Shown: positions 10,191 through 19,552 of the stretch, one piece after another | Position numbering within the stretch: the first letter of the stretch is position 1 | How the letters are laid out: each line of letters opens with the position of its first letter | Source: Lineus longissimus | Taxonomy: Eukaryota > Nemertea > Pilidiophora > Heteronemertea > Lineidae | Reading direction: 5' to 3' | NCBI RefSeq assembly: GCF_910592395.1 | Contig: NC_088324.1 | Location: 5,420,953 to 5,484,952 of the forward strand | Length of the DNA stretch: 64,000 bases | Program-made: the position numbers and the translations under genes | The notes under the pieces: generated by a model | Seen by the model: only the letters and a program-made list of their open reading frames with translations | What the model was told of the DNA's origin: nothing | The model's database searches: none

Positions 10191-10664
10191 TCATTCTCTT
10201 CGGCGTCTTCTCCGGCGTCTGCAAGAGCCCCCCCCCCCCTCTGCTGCATCGTCCTGCACAAGACCGGCCGCTCGAAATCCATTGAAAATCACGTGTTGTG
10301 GAACTTCTTCCCATGACCTCCCAATCAGATTGGCAACCTCAAGTAGGGTAATTTGGGGGCAGGCACCGTCCGCCAGTGTGTGGGCCATCTTCCATGCTTT
10401 CCATGCATGTCGAAGTTTTGACTTGAAGCTGCCCATCACTGTGAGGTCTAGAGGCTGTAACAATGGCGTAGACTTAGCTGGGATCAGTTGAATTAGTGCC
10501 CTAAGCTGGATGATTCGGATAGCAACTTCCTCATTGAGATGGACCCTGGCACGGTCCCAGAGGTGGAGATAGGTTGTGTCCTCGCCGACGAATGGCTCGA
10601 GTACCTGGTCGATGTATTCTATCATTGTAGCGACCCTTAACCATCCTGTTGGTGACTGGGCAAT
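10191..10664 (-). CDS. pogo-like transposase, last exon (second and third Asp)
   Basis: Acceptor ATCTTGCAG|ATTGCC at 10664 enters in phase 0. The exon reads IAQSPTGWLRVATMIEYID, then LHLWDRARVHLNEE with the second catalytic Asp, then IPAKSTPLLQPLD with the third. Exactly 35 residues separate the two Asp, a DD35D spacing typical of the pogo/Tigger/Jerky group (DDE_1). The C-terminus ends in a GGGG and a run of eight Arg. No stop or frameshift interrupts it. Joined with 11042-11399 and 18896-19118, the phases agree. Confidence 0.8.
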   Translation of the reverse strand: MAQSPTGWLRVATMIEYIDQVLEPFVGEDTTYLHLWDRARVHLNEEVAIRIIQLRALIQLIPAKSTPLLQPLDLTVMGSFKSKLRHAWKAWKMAHTLADGACPQITLLEVANLIGRSWEEVPQHVIFNGFRAAGLVQDDAAEGGGGSCRRRRRRRRE

Positions 10665-11041
10665 CTGCAAGATAATCATATTGGCTGAAAAGCTATGCCA
10701 CCTTTCAGTGCATGAGCAAAATCTTGTCAGTCATCTCAACATTCCATTGGAGCCTGTGAAATGATTTTGGGTGCAGGTTATCATTGACAACTGATATACT
10801 TGCGTTTATGACGTTTTCCGAAAACATCTTTTCACAGGCCGCACGACGTGCATGGTTATCAGACCTCTGCTGTATGATTTGCTACCTCAGGAATGTGGTT
10901 ATCACAGTAGGGGGGGAGGATCACATCTCGTGAGAAGGGTAGCGAGAAGTATGAGCAAAGAGAAACGAGGGGCAGTTGATAGAGAAGTTTTTACATGCCT
11001 GCCAATACTTGAGAAAATCTTGACAGAATCATCCCACTTAC

Positions 11042-11399
11042 GTGAACATTCTCAGGGGGGTTTGCCTCTATCTCTGCCATTGCAGCTCTCGTGGGGGTTT
11101 TGAATGTAATGTGAACCGCCATTTTCCTTCCATCGCTAGTAATGCCGAGTGTCACTGAAAAGCTGAGACGTGGATTTCCTCGCGAAGATGTGATGTTCAC
11201 TTGCCTATTTCCTCTGTCGTCTAAGGTGTAGTTTGGAATTGCATCAAACAAGGCAAATGTTTTGTCGATATTCAGGATGAATTCGGGCCGGAAAGCCAAC
11301 AAAACAGCAATATCAGCGTGAAAAGTGTCGATTACCTCTTGTTGATTATCCGGAATCTGGCGATCATCCTTGGTTTTCCGTCTCCTAGAAATGCCATAC
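11042..11399 (-). CDS. pogo-like transposase, middle exon (first Asp)
   Basis: Acceptor TTTGTTTCAG|G at 11399 and donor CAC|GTAAGT at 11041. The exon reads YGISRRRKTKDDRQIP (end of the CENP-B-type DNA-binding region), then FILNIDKTFALFDAIPNYTL, whose Asp is the first catalytic residue, then VNITSSRGNPRLSFSVTLGI. Length 358 nt gives phase 1 in and 0 out, matching both neighbouring exons. The upstream partner exon is 7.5 kb away because a gypsy element fills the intron. Confidence 0.8.
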
Positions 11400-11606
11400 C
11401 TGAAACAAACGTGAGACACAAAGTTTTAGAGCAGAGAAACTGCAAAATGATGTCCCAGAAAAATCCCTCCATTAGCTAGAACTGGTAATTTGTAAACTTG
11501 GTGTGTGTGTGTCTTGTTTTTGGTCCCAAATGGAGACACTCCCCTGTAATAGAGCATGCAAATGCAACAGTTTCTTTTTTGATACTGGAACCATCATGGA
11601 TACTTG

Positions 11607-11761
11607 TGTAACACGGGAGAACTGCATAACGGTCCTCTCGTCGGGGGGTACGAGGCACGTAAGTTGCGTCTGGGGAATAGGGCCTCGGACAACTATTGGC
11701 ATGCGACTAGTATACTACAAGAACCGAACAACGGAATGAATTGGAACTATCATCAGATCTA
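11607..11761 (-). repeat. Gypsy 3' LTR (matching segment)
   Basis: Starts TGTAACACGGGAGAAC on the plus strand and ends CATCAGATCTA. Differs from 18340-18494 at only a few positions. Confidence 0.8.
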
Positions 11762-12566
11762 CTAGTAAAGTTACCCGTGGTATGGCTTAAGCCACAACCA
11801 CATTAACAATTTTTCTTCAGCAAGATATGATAACACCAGATGTCGGGTTGAGCTACTTGGAGAACTAAACTTGCTGTGTCGTCCAGACTAAACATGAATT
11901 CTCCACAACACTTCCTGAAGATTCACTCAGTGGGAAAGAGAGTCCAGATCAAAATTACTTGTTTACTGGCCTCTCTTTAGCAAGGAGGGTGCTAAAGGTT
12001 GGGTTACAGCATATTTCACAATTCGAGTGCCTGTTTTATACACCAAACCTAAAATGCAAACGCCATAAACATTTCCAACTTGTACAAAAATACGCCCCAA
12101 ATTAATTTACAATATAGACCTAGGTCAAGTTTTCACATTACAACCCACCCAGAATGTAGAAATGCTTGTTTTCCCCTCAATGCTGTTGAAAACACTGGTC
12201 AGAAAGTGGATGGTGCTGCACCTGGAGTGACAACATGTTGCTTGAAAATAGAACAGGCAGCTCAGACAACAACACTGGTGGAAAGTATCAAATTACTTGA
12301 ATAAGAAAAGTTGTTGAGTTGACCAAAAACAGGTGCAAAACTCGCCGGACAACATGGACAACTCGCCATTGACACTTTGCAAATTGACTGTTCTTCACTG
12401 GTCTGTCACTTTGTTCGCTGATGACGTCATCAACACATTTTGGTTCCCGAAGTCTCCAACAGATGGCAGGGCGAAAGTTGCAAATTGACTGCTCTTCACT
12501 GGTCTGTCACTTTGTTCGCTACTGATGACGTCATCAACACGAATGGTCAACTTCGGCAATTATCGG
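11762..12566 (-). other. Gypsy 3' untranslated region with 102-bp duplication
   Basis: No coding seen. A segment starting TTGCAAATTGACTG(T/C)TCTTC at about 12376 recurs at about 12478, a 102-bp direct duplication that includes TGATGACGTCATCAACAC. Confidence 0.55.
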
Positions 12567-13195
12567 TTATCGCTTTGGAATCCTTGGATGGTTTTCTCTC
12601 ACAGGCAGGGATGCACCAGTCAAGGATGCCACTGCATCGAAAAGCTGGGAAAGGTTGGCCACTGCACTCTGTTGCCGCAAGGATGGGGCTCCCAGTCTGT
12701 CGTAGACAAAGTTTCGAGCAGGCCGTCTCTCGCGGGCAGAGCGTCTTGCAGGAACTGCGGCTTCCTCACTAGCATCGTCAGATGCGCTGCTTTGATCTAT
12801 ATTATGATGATTGAATTCTTCGTCTCCTTCCGACTCGACAGGGGGTCCGGGCATTCCTGCCTGATGATGGTTCCCGTCACTCTCGGATTCAGAATCAGAG
12901 AAGTCCCATCTCGGGCGCTCGGCCTCGTCTACATTGCTGTGGGATGAATCTATTTCGCTCACAGGGGTATCCTTGGGTGGCGGTCTTTTCCTCGGCTTTG
13001 GTATTGGTTTTGGTTTTGGTTTTGCCGTGGCAGGGAGCTCAGTGGGCAAGGGCAGAAATCCACATGGCAACAGAAGATTTCTGTGGAGGGTACGGGGGTT
13101 GCCCTTTCCGTCTTCCCGTCGCACTGTATAAACAGGGGAGTCTTCGCTGCCGTTCTGGCTGACTATAAGGTGAACCTCCTCACCCCATGTGTCCG
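12567..13195 (-). pseudogene. Gypsy Pol C-terminal tail
   Basis: After the integrase GPY-like module comes VYTVRREDGKGNPRTLHRNLLLPCG, a Lys-Pro run, an acidic region and a closing RRSARERRPARNFVYDRLG box, seen at the end of related animal gypsy polyproteins. It ends at 12567 with a normal stop. Probably tethers the complex to chromatin or is a spacer (inference). Confidence 0.65.
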
Positions 13196-14074
13196 CTAAC
13201 TTCCTTTTCCCTCGTGCAGACTATTCTTCCTGACCTTAGCGTCATAACGCCCCTTGTTCGCATCATGGCGTTTCTGTGCTGCGGCTGAGGCCTTGTCATA
13301 TGCATCTTTGAGTGATTGTTTTAGATCTTCAACATAAGTGTCGTACGACTTTCTGTCCTCCTCAGGTTCCCTAAGGCCGAAAAACCAGTCAATCGGCAGT
13401 CTTGGCTGCCGGCCAAACATCAATTCAAAAGGCGAGAACTTGGTAGAATCGTTTGCAGTACAGTTGTACGCATGAACCAAGAACTTGATATGCTTCGACC
13501 AGTGCGACTTCCTCTCTTTATCCAGGCACCCGAGCATGTCAATCAGGGTCCGATTAAACCGTTCGCACTGGCCATGTCCTTGAGGGTGGTAGGGGGTGGT
13601 AAGTGAGCTCTTCACTCCAGTGATCTCTTTAAGCTGGGAGATGACCTTCCCGGTGAATGATGCACCACGATCAGAGTGAAGTCGTGCTGGCAAACCAAAA
13701 TCTAAGAAAAAGTTTTTCCACAACACCTCGGCGACTTGCTTGGCTGTCTGGTTCTTCGTGACGAAGGCCTTCGAGAATCTTGTAAAGTGGTCTGTCAGCA
13801 CCAGGATGTTCTCTTTTCCTGTCTGATCCGGGTCCACACTTAAAAAGTCAATACAAACCAGATCCATGGGGCCGGATGATTGGAGCGCCCGCAAACACGC
13901 AGAGGGTCTCTGTGTCGCCTTCCTCAAGGTGCACCGGCGACATTTCTTACAGTGGTTTGTGACGTCTCTGTCCATCCCTTCCCAATAAAATCTCTTTCTT
14001 GCTAACGCTAATACACGGTCGATACCCAGGTGCCCCATCTCGTCATGCAGCCCGTTAAGAGCGTGGGCACGCAA
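13196..14074 (-). pseudogene. Gypsy integrase
   Basis: HHCC zinc module (HDEMGHLG, CKKCRRC), then core residues CIDFLSV (Asp), LHSDRGASF (Asp) and GQCERFNR (Glu), then the SPFELMFGRQPRLPID box. Frame changes near 14090 (before the zinc module) and 13215 (before the C-terminal module KLADTWGEEV) disable it. The tail continues at 12567-13124. Confidence 0.87.
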
Positions 14075-14465
14075 GGACGGAGGGGTGACAAGCCTCTTGT
14101 AAAGGTTGGTTGATCTGTACTAAGAAATTTGGGTAATCCTGAGCACAAGTCATCGCCAACTGTCATGTATTCATCAACAACCGTTGGTGTAACTGGGAGA
14201 CACTGGACAAGGGGTAGATCAGGCGCCGGCCAGGAGTCTAGGACTTGTCCAACTTGCTGTACTTGGCACTGGGGCTGAATCCGATTCAGGAGGTCCTTAG
14301 TTGCAACTGGTTCAGGGGGCTGGGGCATCCGAGAGAGGCCATCTGCATCAATGTTCTTCTTAACCAGCGATATAGTGGATAGAGAAATCGTACAAAGCCA
14401 AGGCTGCAACCCACCGCTGTCCTGTGGCATCCAGTTTGGCTGTGGTCATGACGTACGTGAGTGGA

Positions 14466-15890
14466 TTATTGTCGGTAAGAACTAAGAACTTTGAATTTGG
14501 CTCCATAGAGGTAGTCACCTAGTTTGTCAACTACGGCCCACTTTAAGGCAAGAAACTCCAATTTGTGGGCGGGGTAGTTGCGTTCACTATTACTAAGCCC
14601 ACGGCTAGCAAAGGCCACCGGCCGGAGGACACCATCCTGTCGTTGATAAAGGGCCGCACCTAATCCCAGACGGCTTGCATCGGTATGAAGTTCATAGGGC
14701 AAATTAGGATCGGCAATAGCTAGCACAGGGGCAGTCGTCAGGGCAGTCTTCAAGGAAAGAAACGCTTCTTCACATTGGGGGGTCCATTGATCACCAAAGG
14801 GCTGCTTGATCTTTGAATAATCCACGGCAATCTTCGCTCCCTTTCTGCTGGGCTTGGAGCAGACATATCCCTTCAATAGGTCATTGAGTGGCTTAGCAAT
14901 TTGAGGGAAGCCTTTGACAAATCGCCGGTAGTATCCAAGGAATCCCAATAAAGACCGCAAGTCCTTCATATTCTCAGGGCGTGGCCAACTGCGGACGGCC
15001 GCAACTTTCTTGGTGTCAGTCTCAACTCCACGCTCAGAGACAACATGGCCCAAATAGCTGACAGTCCATTGGAAAAAGTGGCACTTTTCCGGGCTTAGTT
15101 TGAGGCCGAAGGCCCTAAGACTGGTAAGAGCATGACGCAAACGCTGTTCATGCTCCTCCAGGGTTATTGAGAAGATAATAAGGTCATCCAAGAATGCTAG
15201 GGCCCAGTCAAGGTTCATTGTGCCGAGACATTTCTCCATGAGCCGCTGAAATGTGGCCGGAGCATTGGTGACTCCCTGGGGCATTCGATTAAACTCATAG
15301 AAGCCTAGCGGACAAGTGAAAGCTGTCTTAGGCTTGTCCGCCTCGTTGACTATGACGTTGTAGTAGCCGGATTTCAAGTCCATGGTGGAGAACCAGCGGC
15401 AACCTGACAGCTTGGTGAATGCGTCCTCGATGCGTGGCAAGGCGTAGGCATCGCGTACCGTCCGCCGGTTCAACTTACGGTAGTCTACAGTCAGGCGTAT
15501 GTCTCCATTTCGCTTGCGCTCAAGGACGATAGGGCTGGCATAGGGGCTTTTGGACTCACGAATGATGCCTTGGTCCAAAAGTTGCTGTATGTGGCGTCTG
15601 GCGTCTTCAAGGTCTCTCGGCCGAATAGGTCTTGGCCTCTCCTTGAACGGGGTGTTATCGGTCAGTTCGATCTTGTGCTCCACCACGTCCGTGCAACCGA
15701 TGTCCATATCGTGGCGGGAAAAGACGTCTGCATGCTCACGCAAGAGTGCCTTGGTCCTGACGTCCCATTCGGCGGGGAGGCTTGCATCGAATTTGAAATT
15801 GTCAACCACACGTGGTGCGTCATCACCGTTCTTAACAGTCTGTGGTGCTGAAATGACGTCATCGTCCGTCTTGATGCTAGTATTTCCCAC
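14466..15890 (-). pseudogene. Gypsy reverse transcriptase and RNase H
   Basis: 474 codons. RT motifs in order: YASPIVLERKRNGDIRLTVD, RWFSTMDLKSGYYNV (first Asp), FNRMPQGVTNAPATFQRLM, LAFLDDLIIFS (FxDD active site), LGHVVS. RNase H begins at about 14700 with LHTDASRLGLGAALYQ. The frame is broken near 14485 by a 7-base duplication of GTTCTTA; RNase H continues for about 40 codons and is broken again near 14365 before SRMPQPP. Confidence 0.88.
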
Positions 15891-15922
15891 ATTCCTCGTC
15901 CAATTTGGGAGGAACAGATCAG

Positions 15923-16801
15923 CTAGCGTGGAACGGGGGGCGCAAGGTTTATTTCTTTCTGAGAGAGGTTGGCAACTTGGATGTTGAGTCGGACCTTGGT
16001 GGTGGTCGGCATCGTCACCAACATATTCTGAATCATGAGGCCGGCTGGGAACGAGGTCCTTGTTGAGGTTTCCTGGACAGCTGCGGGATACTCAACCTTT
16101 GCCCCAAGAGTACGGGCCTGGCAGGGAACAGTGACGGTCTCCCCAGGTTGGATCACAACAGCACGATGACTCAATACTTTGGCTGACCCCAGTTTACCAG
16201 TCTTTTCATCACAAAATTGCTTGATGTGTAACCTCAAGGCGTGTGTTCGTCTCACCTCAGGGGAGGCCCACAGCGGAACGGAATCAGGCCAAAGTCCGGT
16301 TAAAACATTGGTCCCAAGTAGGATCGGGACTTTAGAGGAGAAGGCTGTATCAGGACATACGAGAAAAAAACTATCGCGGCCATGCCCACGGGGATCCGGA
16401 TCTCCAGGGAAGCTAACCACTGCTGAGGTGTACCCAATATAAGGAAGTAAATGGCCACCAGCGCCCTCTACAGTAAGCAATCCATCGAGTGGTTCAAGAG
16501 GTCTCGTCCTGGCCAGGTGGTCCCGGTAAAAAGACTCTGACACTGTGCTAACCTGCGACCCAGAGTCCAGCAAACACACAGTGTCGGTCCCACCAACGAT
16601 GACACCGGCTTCGCACCTGTCACCAACTATTTTTGACAGGAGGCTCTGCTGATCAACCTTGGTTGTTGATCTCTCAGCAGATCTCGTACAGGTCACTGTG
16701 GGGCCTCTCCCACGTGTTGCCTGTGTCTGGCCCTCGACACAGACACCACTTAGTTTCCCTGGTCTTCCAGGGGGTGTCCTCCTCCCATGAGGGTTGCGCA
16801 T
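15923..16801 (-). pseudogene. Gypsy protease region
   Basis: The frame overlaps the end of gag. Aspartic protease signature VCLLDSGSQVSTVS with the catalytic DSG, then the flap-like stretch LLTVEGAGGHLLPYIGY and the ILLGTNVL box. The downstream part (VIQPGETVTVPC) is the linker to reverse transcriptase. The frame ends after NLAPPVPR because of a one-base change in a C run; RT continues in another frame. Confidence 0.78.
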
Positions 16802-17873
16802 ACACGGTGGGGGTTATGGGGCTTTCCACAATCACGATAGAAGTGGCCCTCTTCTCCACAGTTATAGAAGATTGCCCGTCGGGTGCGTGGCACTGGGGCC
16901 ATTGACCGCTGTCGACCAGAGTTCTCACGGCTGTGCCCTCGTCCTCGGCCACGACCTCGTCCTGGTTCAACCTGATCTCTGGGAGGCTGCTGATATTGAG
17001 GCTGATCTCTGGGAGGCTGCTGATATTGAGGCTGATCTCTGGGAGGCTGCTGATATCGAGATTTCTTCAAGCCTTCTACCGAGATGCTAAGAGCTTTCAC
17101 TGTCTCCATCAGCTGGGCCATCTGAGCGCTTTCTGGCTGCACGGCTGGTTGCGACCCAACGTCCTGTACAGCCTGGGACTTTACGACGGCCTTCTTTCGG
17201 TCCTTGACATCCTTGCCCTCCGTGGCGTGGAACCTAGCCTTTTTTTCACGAATCCTGACTTCTTCCTGCTTGAGGGCGATAAAGAGAGAGGGAAAGTCTG
17301 CATAGTCCACATCCTCAGCATCTCCCCACAAGTCGAGGGTCGATAGGAGTGTGTCCTCTCGGCTTCCACGGCGGAACTGCTTCAAAAGCGTCTCAAACTC
17401 GCCAACAACATCCACGGTCCCTCTATCAACGGCTTTACGCAACACATCCTGGAGGCGCTGCAGATACGTGCTGGGTTGTTCGTCTTCCCTCTGAAACGTG
17501 TCGTAAAAGAGCATGAGGATCTCATGGCCGTCATCAGATTGGCCATAAGCAGCCCGAAAAACCTTCACGATGCTATCGTGGGTAGCTGTCTTTCCAAGAC
17601 TGCGGCCAAGGGTAGACGCTGGGGGAACAAGGCTGCCCATGACCAGCCGATGCTTGACTCTGTCATCGAGTTCTGTTCCCGGTTTGAGTTGGAGCTGGTT
17701 GACCTCATTTTCCCAGCCGTCAAAGTCCAGTTCAGAGCTAGGGGATGTCTTTTTCCTGAAAAAGATTTTAAGCGTCTGGTCCACACACGCTCGGACTGTG
17801 CAGATTTACCCCCTGTGGCGGTAGCTGGGGGTGCCCCTGCTGGCTCCTTGGGCTCGTCGTCATCACTCGCCAT
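16750..17873 (-). pseudogene. Gypsy Gag
   Basis: An ATG at 17873 begins MASDDDEPKEPAGAPP; a frame change near 17785 precedes the main body, which runs from VDQTLKIFF to 16750. It contains a capsid-like helical region (residues about 30-200 of the main body), a KKARFHATEGKDV linker, three 10-residue repeats QYQQPPRDQP encoded by a 30-bp tandem repeat (about 16968-17057), an RG-rich box and a zinc knuckle FYNCGEEGHFYRDC in which the first Cys is replaced. Gag would package element RNA. Confidence 0.75.
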
Positions 17874-18316
17874 AGTGAGCCTGAAATTAAAAAACAAAGG
17901 TGTAAGCAAGGGGTTAAAAGGTATTATAAAAGTGCCTGGGGCACAAAGGCAATACCTGTATACACAGCTTAAACTCAGTTACGCAGGGAAATCAGAACAA
18001 TGAGGGGCATATTTAAAATTTACCCTAATTTACCTTAGGTCGACTTGTAGGCCTACAAGTACATCAGGTTACTGTACAACATAGCACCTACAGCCACTAC
18101 ACGACATACGTCATCGTATGCATCCTACATGTATTTCTAGCTCACCAGCTTCCAAGAGAAATGCATATCTCTGAGCCAATACAATGTACGCACACAATGT
18201 ACAGGAGATGTACAGATCATGTACACCAAAATGCACTACACTCTACAGCCTGCATTTTCATTACAATAAACTAGGCCTATGCATACATAGAAAAGATAAG
18301 GCCTACTGACCCAACA

Positions 18317-18335
18317 GGCCCCACGTTGGGCGCCA
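18317..18335 (-). other. Gypsy primer-binding site, tRNA-Lys type
   Basis: In element sense the sequence is TGGCGCCCAACGTGGGGCC, four bases after the 5' LTR. This matches the 3'-end complement of tRNA-Lys used as primer by several retroviruses (known pattern). It sets the orientation of the element as minus. Confidence 0.8.
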
Positions 18336-18339
18336 AATA

Positions 18340-18494
18340 TGTAACACGGGAGAACTGCATAATGGTCCTCTCGTCGGGGGGTACGGGGCACGTAAGTTGC
18401 GTCTGGGGAATAGGGCCTCGGACAACTATTGGCATGCGACAAGTATACTACAAGAACCGAACAACGGAAGGAATTGGAACTATCATCAGATCTA
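18340..18494 (-). repeat. Gypsy 5' LTR (matching segment)
   Basis: Same 155-bp segment as at 11607. Its inner edge (TGTTACA in element sense) is four bases from the primer-binding site. Confidence 0.8.
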
Positions 18495-18895
18495 TATTTT
18501 GCCACTATACGTGCACAAAACCACAACATACATGTAATACATACTACATTTGGCCTCGGAGCCAAACAAAGAACCTCACAACTCACATGTGAAATGTTTT
18601 AGGAGCAAATCTCCCCAAAAGTATGATCAACCAGAAGAAAATGATGCCGTGCCAGTGATGCCCAGTGCTTAGAGAAGGGGATGAACCATTGTCAAACGGA
18701 AGATGTATATTGTATAAGGTTGATTTTGAGGATTTAATACGGAATGATAAATAGGAAATCTGGTCTCTTGAGGGTCCACCTAACATACAAATCTCCCCCA
18801 GCAGGAGAGCTCAGAGATGAACTTTCAGTTAGTTCCCCTTCTCTCAGAGGGCACCGCTGATCAATACATATATAACTTGACAGGGCTACACTTGC
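18495..18895. other. Intronic flank of the gypsy insertion
   Basis: Between the gypsy 5' LTR and the GC donor of the pogo HTH exon. AT-rich with TACATGTA. No gene recognised. Confidence 0.4.
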
Positions 18896-19118
18896 CTTTG
18901 ATAAAAGCCAGATCGCCATCCTGGGGAAGCAGTAAAGACGGAAAGCTGGGGATGTTCTCTAACTATCACACCCTGACGTTCCACCCCGAGGTCATTCCAC
19001 CACACGAGGTACATCTGTCGTGCTGTTTCGGATACGTCCTTTGCCAAAACTGGAACACCAAGTCCGCGCTTCTCCGAAAACCAGTCGTAGAGGTTTGCTT
19101 CGACATCGGGGAAGAGTC
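18896..19118 (-). CDS. pogo-like transposase, CENP-B-type helix-turn-helix exon
   Basis: Acceptor AAATTTCAG|GA at 19118. The translation LFPDVEANLYDWFSEKRGLG ... VLAKDVSETARQMYL ... FTASPGWRSGFYQR follows the HTH_CENPB pattern (E--L--WF---R--G-PV ... A---- F-AS-GW---F--R). The donor is AAAG|GCAAGT, a GC donor otherwise perfect. It joins to GTATGGC at 11399 to give FYQR-YGIS, exactly as in pogo/Tigger proteins. The exon begins with two bases of a split codon, so at least one earlier exon exists; I could not find it. Confidence 0.75.
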
Positions 19119-19552
19119 CTGAAATTTGTTACATTCTTAAGTAAACTCATTCTATTGAGAAAAGAGGTAAATCGCCCTGTGAATACCCCCTCCCCCTCTC
19201 CGCTGCAGTGGCGTAAAGATGCAAGTTCCAAGGGGGACAGGTCCCATAGATCGTCTCTAGGACATCCTGCCCAAAGAAAGACCTGAGCTCTGGTCAAGCT
19301 GAGGTGACAGAAACAATGATTCCTTGACCTTGTAAAAATATCCATTTCTATTGTGCAATGAAGGAAACTGCAATGAGGTGGTAACAGATGACACTCTTTT
19401 CTTTCATACCTGCAAACGGAGCCTTGATGACAACACTCGGCCAAACATTTTGTTGTGTTTTAAAGGATCAAGATCAACACGCGACCTGTACTGCAACTTC
19501 AATTGTTTACCGTACATTTTAATAAATATGGTGTAGTGATACTGACTGAAAT

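Larger units (their letters stand above)
11607..18494 (-). mobile_element. Ty3/gypsy retrotransposon, decayed, inside the pogo-gene intron
   Basis: Two matching 155-bp end segments (11607-11761 and 18340-18494) enclose gag, protease, reverse transcriptase/RNase H and integrase in order on the minus strand, with a primer-binding site next to the right-hand copy. Frame breaks occur near 17785, 15945, 14485, 14365, 14090 and 13215, so it cannot make a full polyprotein. No clear target duplication is seen at the edges, so the true LTR limits may be wider than the matching 155 bp, or one end is altered. Confidence 0.85.

Noticed and set aside
12440-12947. Two plus-strand frames of 110-140 codons
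   Set aside because: Antisense of the gypsy Pol tail and 3' duplication; no conserved features.
15550-15987. 145-codon plus-strand frame
   Set aside because: Antisense shadow of the gypsy RT/protease border.
16933-17346. Plus-strand frame with repeated LISGRLLILR
   Set aside because: Caused by the 30-bp tandem repeat of gypsy gag read on the wrong strand.
11602-18499. Target-site duplication for the gypsy element
   Set aside because: Flanks ACTTG and TATTT do not match, so none is claimed.
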